Source of the DNA: Sphingomonas aliaeris
GTDB lineage: Bacteria > Pseudomonadota > Alphaproteobacteria > Sphingomonadales > Sphingomonadaceae
Reading direction: 5' to 3'
NCBI RefSeq assembly: GCF_016743815.1
Contig: NZ_CP061035.1
Span: 3,531,001-3,595,000, forward strand
DNA length: 64,000 nucleotides
In this document: piece by piece, positions 62,672 through 64,000 of the stretch
Layout of the letters: every line of letters starts with the position of its first letter
Position numbering within the stretch: position 1 is the stretch's first letter
The notes under the pieces: generated by a model
Database searches by the model: none
What the model was told of the DNA's origin: nothing
The model's input: only the letters and a program-made list of their open reading frames with translations
Position numbers and translations under genes: made by a program

Positions 62672-64000
62672 GATCCTTCTCGCGCAGCGGCGATCGCAGC
62701 GCGCACCCGCGCCGGCGCGGTGCCGCCGAAACTCACCCGGCTAGCGACCGAGGCATCGACGCTGAGCACGCCATAGACGCGTTCGTCGATTCGCGCATCG
62801 ATTGCTTGCAGGTCGGCAAGCGGCACCTTGTCGAGCGCGACGCCCAGATCCTCGGCGCGCTTCACCGCGCTGCCGGTGATGTGATGCGCCTCGCGGAACG
62901 GGATGCCGCCCTCGCGCACCAGCCAGTCGGCCAGATCGGTCGCGGTGGAGAAGCCCGCCTCCGCCGCCGCGCGCATCCGGGGGGTGCGGAACGTCGCGCT
63001 TTCGACCATCCCGGTCATCGCCGCGATCGACAGGCCGAGCAGGTCGTGCGCCTCGAACACCGGCGGCTTGTCGTCCTGCATGTCCTTCGAATAGGCGAGG
63101 GGCAGGCCCTTCATCGTCACCATCAGCGACGTCAGGCAACCCATGATCCGCCCGCTATGCCCACGCACCAGTTCGGCCGCGTCGGGATTGCGCTTCTGCG
63201 GCATGATCGAGCTGCCGGTGGACCATTGGTCGCTCAGGGACACGAACCCGAACGGTTGCGACGCCCACAAGATGAATTCCTCCGCCAGCCGGCTGAGGTG
63301 CAACGCGGTCTGCGTCGCGGCGGTGAGATATTCGATCGCGAAGTCACGGTCGCTGACGCCGTCCAGCGAGTTGCGCGTCGGCCCGTCGAAGCCGAGCGCG
63401 CGGGCAGTCGACTCGCGATCGATCGGGAAGCCGGTTCCGGCGAGCGCCGCAGACCCCAAGGGACACAGGTTGGCGCGCGCGCGGGCATCGACGAAGCGGC
63501 TGCGGTCGCGCGCGATCATCTCGTGATACGCCATCAGGTGATGCCCGAGCGTCACCGGCTGCGCGCTTTGCAGATGCGTGAAGCCGGGCATCACGCTGTC
63601 GGCATGCTCTTCCGCACGCGTCAGCAACGCCTGCTGAAACCGGGCGAGCGCGGCATCCGCCTGATCGATCGCATCGCGCACCCACAGGCGGAAATCGGTT
63701 GCGACCTGATCGTTGCGGCTGCGCGCGGTGTGCAGCCGGCCGGCGACCGGACCGATCATGTCGGCCAGCTTCGCCTCGGTCTGCATATGGATGTCTTCGA
63801 GCGTCAGATCCTCCGCGACGCCGTTCGCCTCGTAATCCGTCGCGACGCGCTCCAACCCGGCCGAGATCGCCGCCGCATCCTCCGCCGAGACGATGCCGCT
63901 GTCGCCCAGCATCTTCACATGCGCCAGCGACCCGGCGATGTCCTGCCGCCACAATCGCTTGTCGAACGGGATCGAGGCATTTATCTCGCGCATCACCGCA
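62668..64000 (-). CDS. argH: Argininosuccinate lyase (partial, N-terminus beyond window)
   Basis: 444 codons open to the window edge; the family start (a short segment before [20 protein letters not shown]) is missing. The signatures [39 protein letters not shown] and the fumarase/aspartase-type [20 protein letters not shown] with the catalytic serine loop are all present. It splits argininosuccinate into arginine and fumarate, the last step of arginine synthesis. Operon argH - lipoprotein - lysA - siroheme gene. Confidence 0.95.
   Translation of the reverse strand, partial: AVMREINASIPFDKRLWRQDIAGSLAHVKMLGDSGIVSAEDAAAISAGLERVATDYEANGVAEDLTLEDIHMQTEAKLADMIGPVAGRLHTARSRNDQVATDFRLWVRDAIDQADAALARFQQALLTRAEEHADSVMPGFTHLQSAQPVTLGHHLMAYHEMIARDRSRFVDARARANLCPLGSAALAGTGFPIDRESTARALGFDGPTRNSLDGVSDRDFAIEYLTAATQTALHLSRLAEEFILWASQPFGFVSLSDQWSTGSSIMPQKRNPDAAELVRGHSGRIMGCLTSLMVTMKGLPLAYSKDMQDDKPPVFEAHDLLGLSIAAMTGMVESATFRTPRMRAAAEAGFSTATDLADWLVREGGIPFREAHHITGSAVKRAEDLGVALDKVPLADLQAIDARIDERVYGVLSVDASVASRVSFGGTAPARVRAAIAAAREGS

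Overview
This is a high-GC alphaproteobacterial chromosome segment, most probably Sphingomonas or a close relative. The pointers are a MipZ-type ParA ATPase, the C4-pathway 5-aminolevulinate synthase, a sphingomonad-type PgmG, a TonB-dependent receptor and the dispersed palindromic repeats common in that family. No tRNA, rRNA or CRISPR array was recognised.

Layout. 1-19.6 kb is housekeeping: a flavin reductase fragment, a cytochrome b / molybdopterin oxidoreductase pair, cyclopropane-fatty-acid synthase, a hybrid histidine kinase, pgmG, mipZ, panC, topA, dprA, plsY, murI, hemA and several small conserved proteins. 19.7-58.2 kb is a nearly complete lateral or polar flagellar regulon. The minus strand carries flgBCDEFGHIJKL followed by motAB. 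The plus strand carries a second, compact MotA/MotB-like pair, flgA, flgM, flgN, a soluble lytic transglycosylase, flhA and fliA. After a TonB-dependent receptor and flagellin (both minus) come a sigma-54 activator, fliEFGHIJ, fliK, fliLMNOPQR, flhB, fliD and fliS. 58.2-59.4 kb is an IS110-family element. 59.7-64 kb holds an orphan response regulator, a siroheme-type dehydrogenase, lysA, a small lipoprotein and argH (cut by the window edge).

Regulation is legible. Near-perfect -24/-12 (sigma-54) promoters precede flgB, the second MotA-like gene, the lytic transglycosylase-flhA-fliA operon and fliK, matching the encoded sigma-54 activator. Sigma-28-type promoters sharing TAAAG and GYCGTT precede flgM, fliD and fliC, matching the encoded FliA and its anti-sigma factor FlgM. 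This is the usual middle/late flagellar hierarchy.

The most striking item is the IS110 element. Its leader, upstream of the transposase, folds into two internal-loop stem-loops whose loop strands match, respectively, the genomic target (an arm of a dispersed palindromic repeat) and the element's own two ends. This is the architecture of a bridge RNA. The insertion point can be reconstructed with a CT core.

Seven otherwise intact genes (motB, flgK, flgI, flgB, the lytic transglycosylase, fliF, lysA) each carry a single one-base frameshift, five of them in G/C runs of five or more. One corrective base restores a full-length family-typical protein in each case, so sequencing indels are the simplest explanation, and those genes are annotated as single loci.
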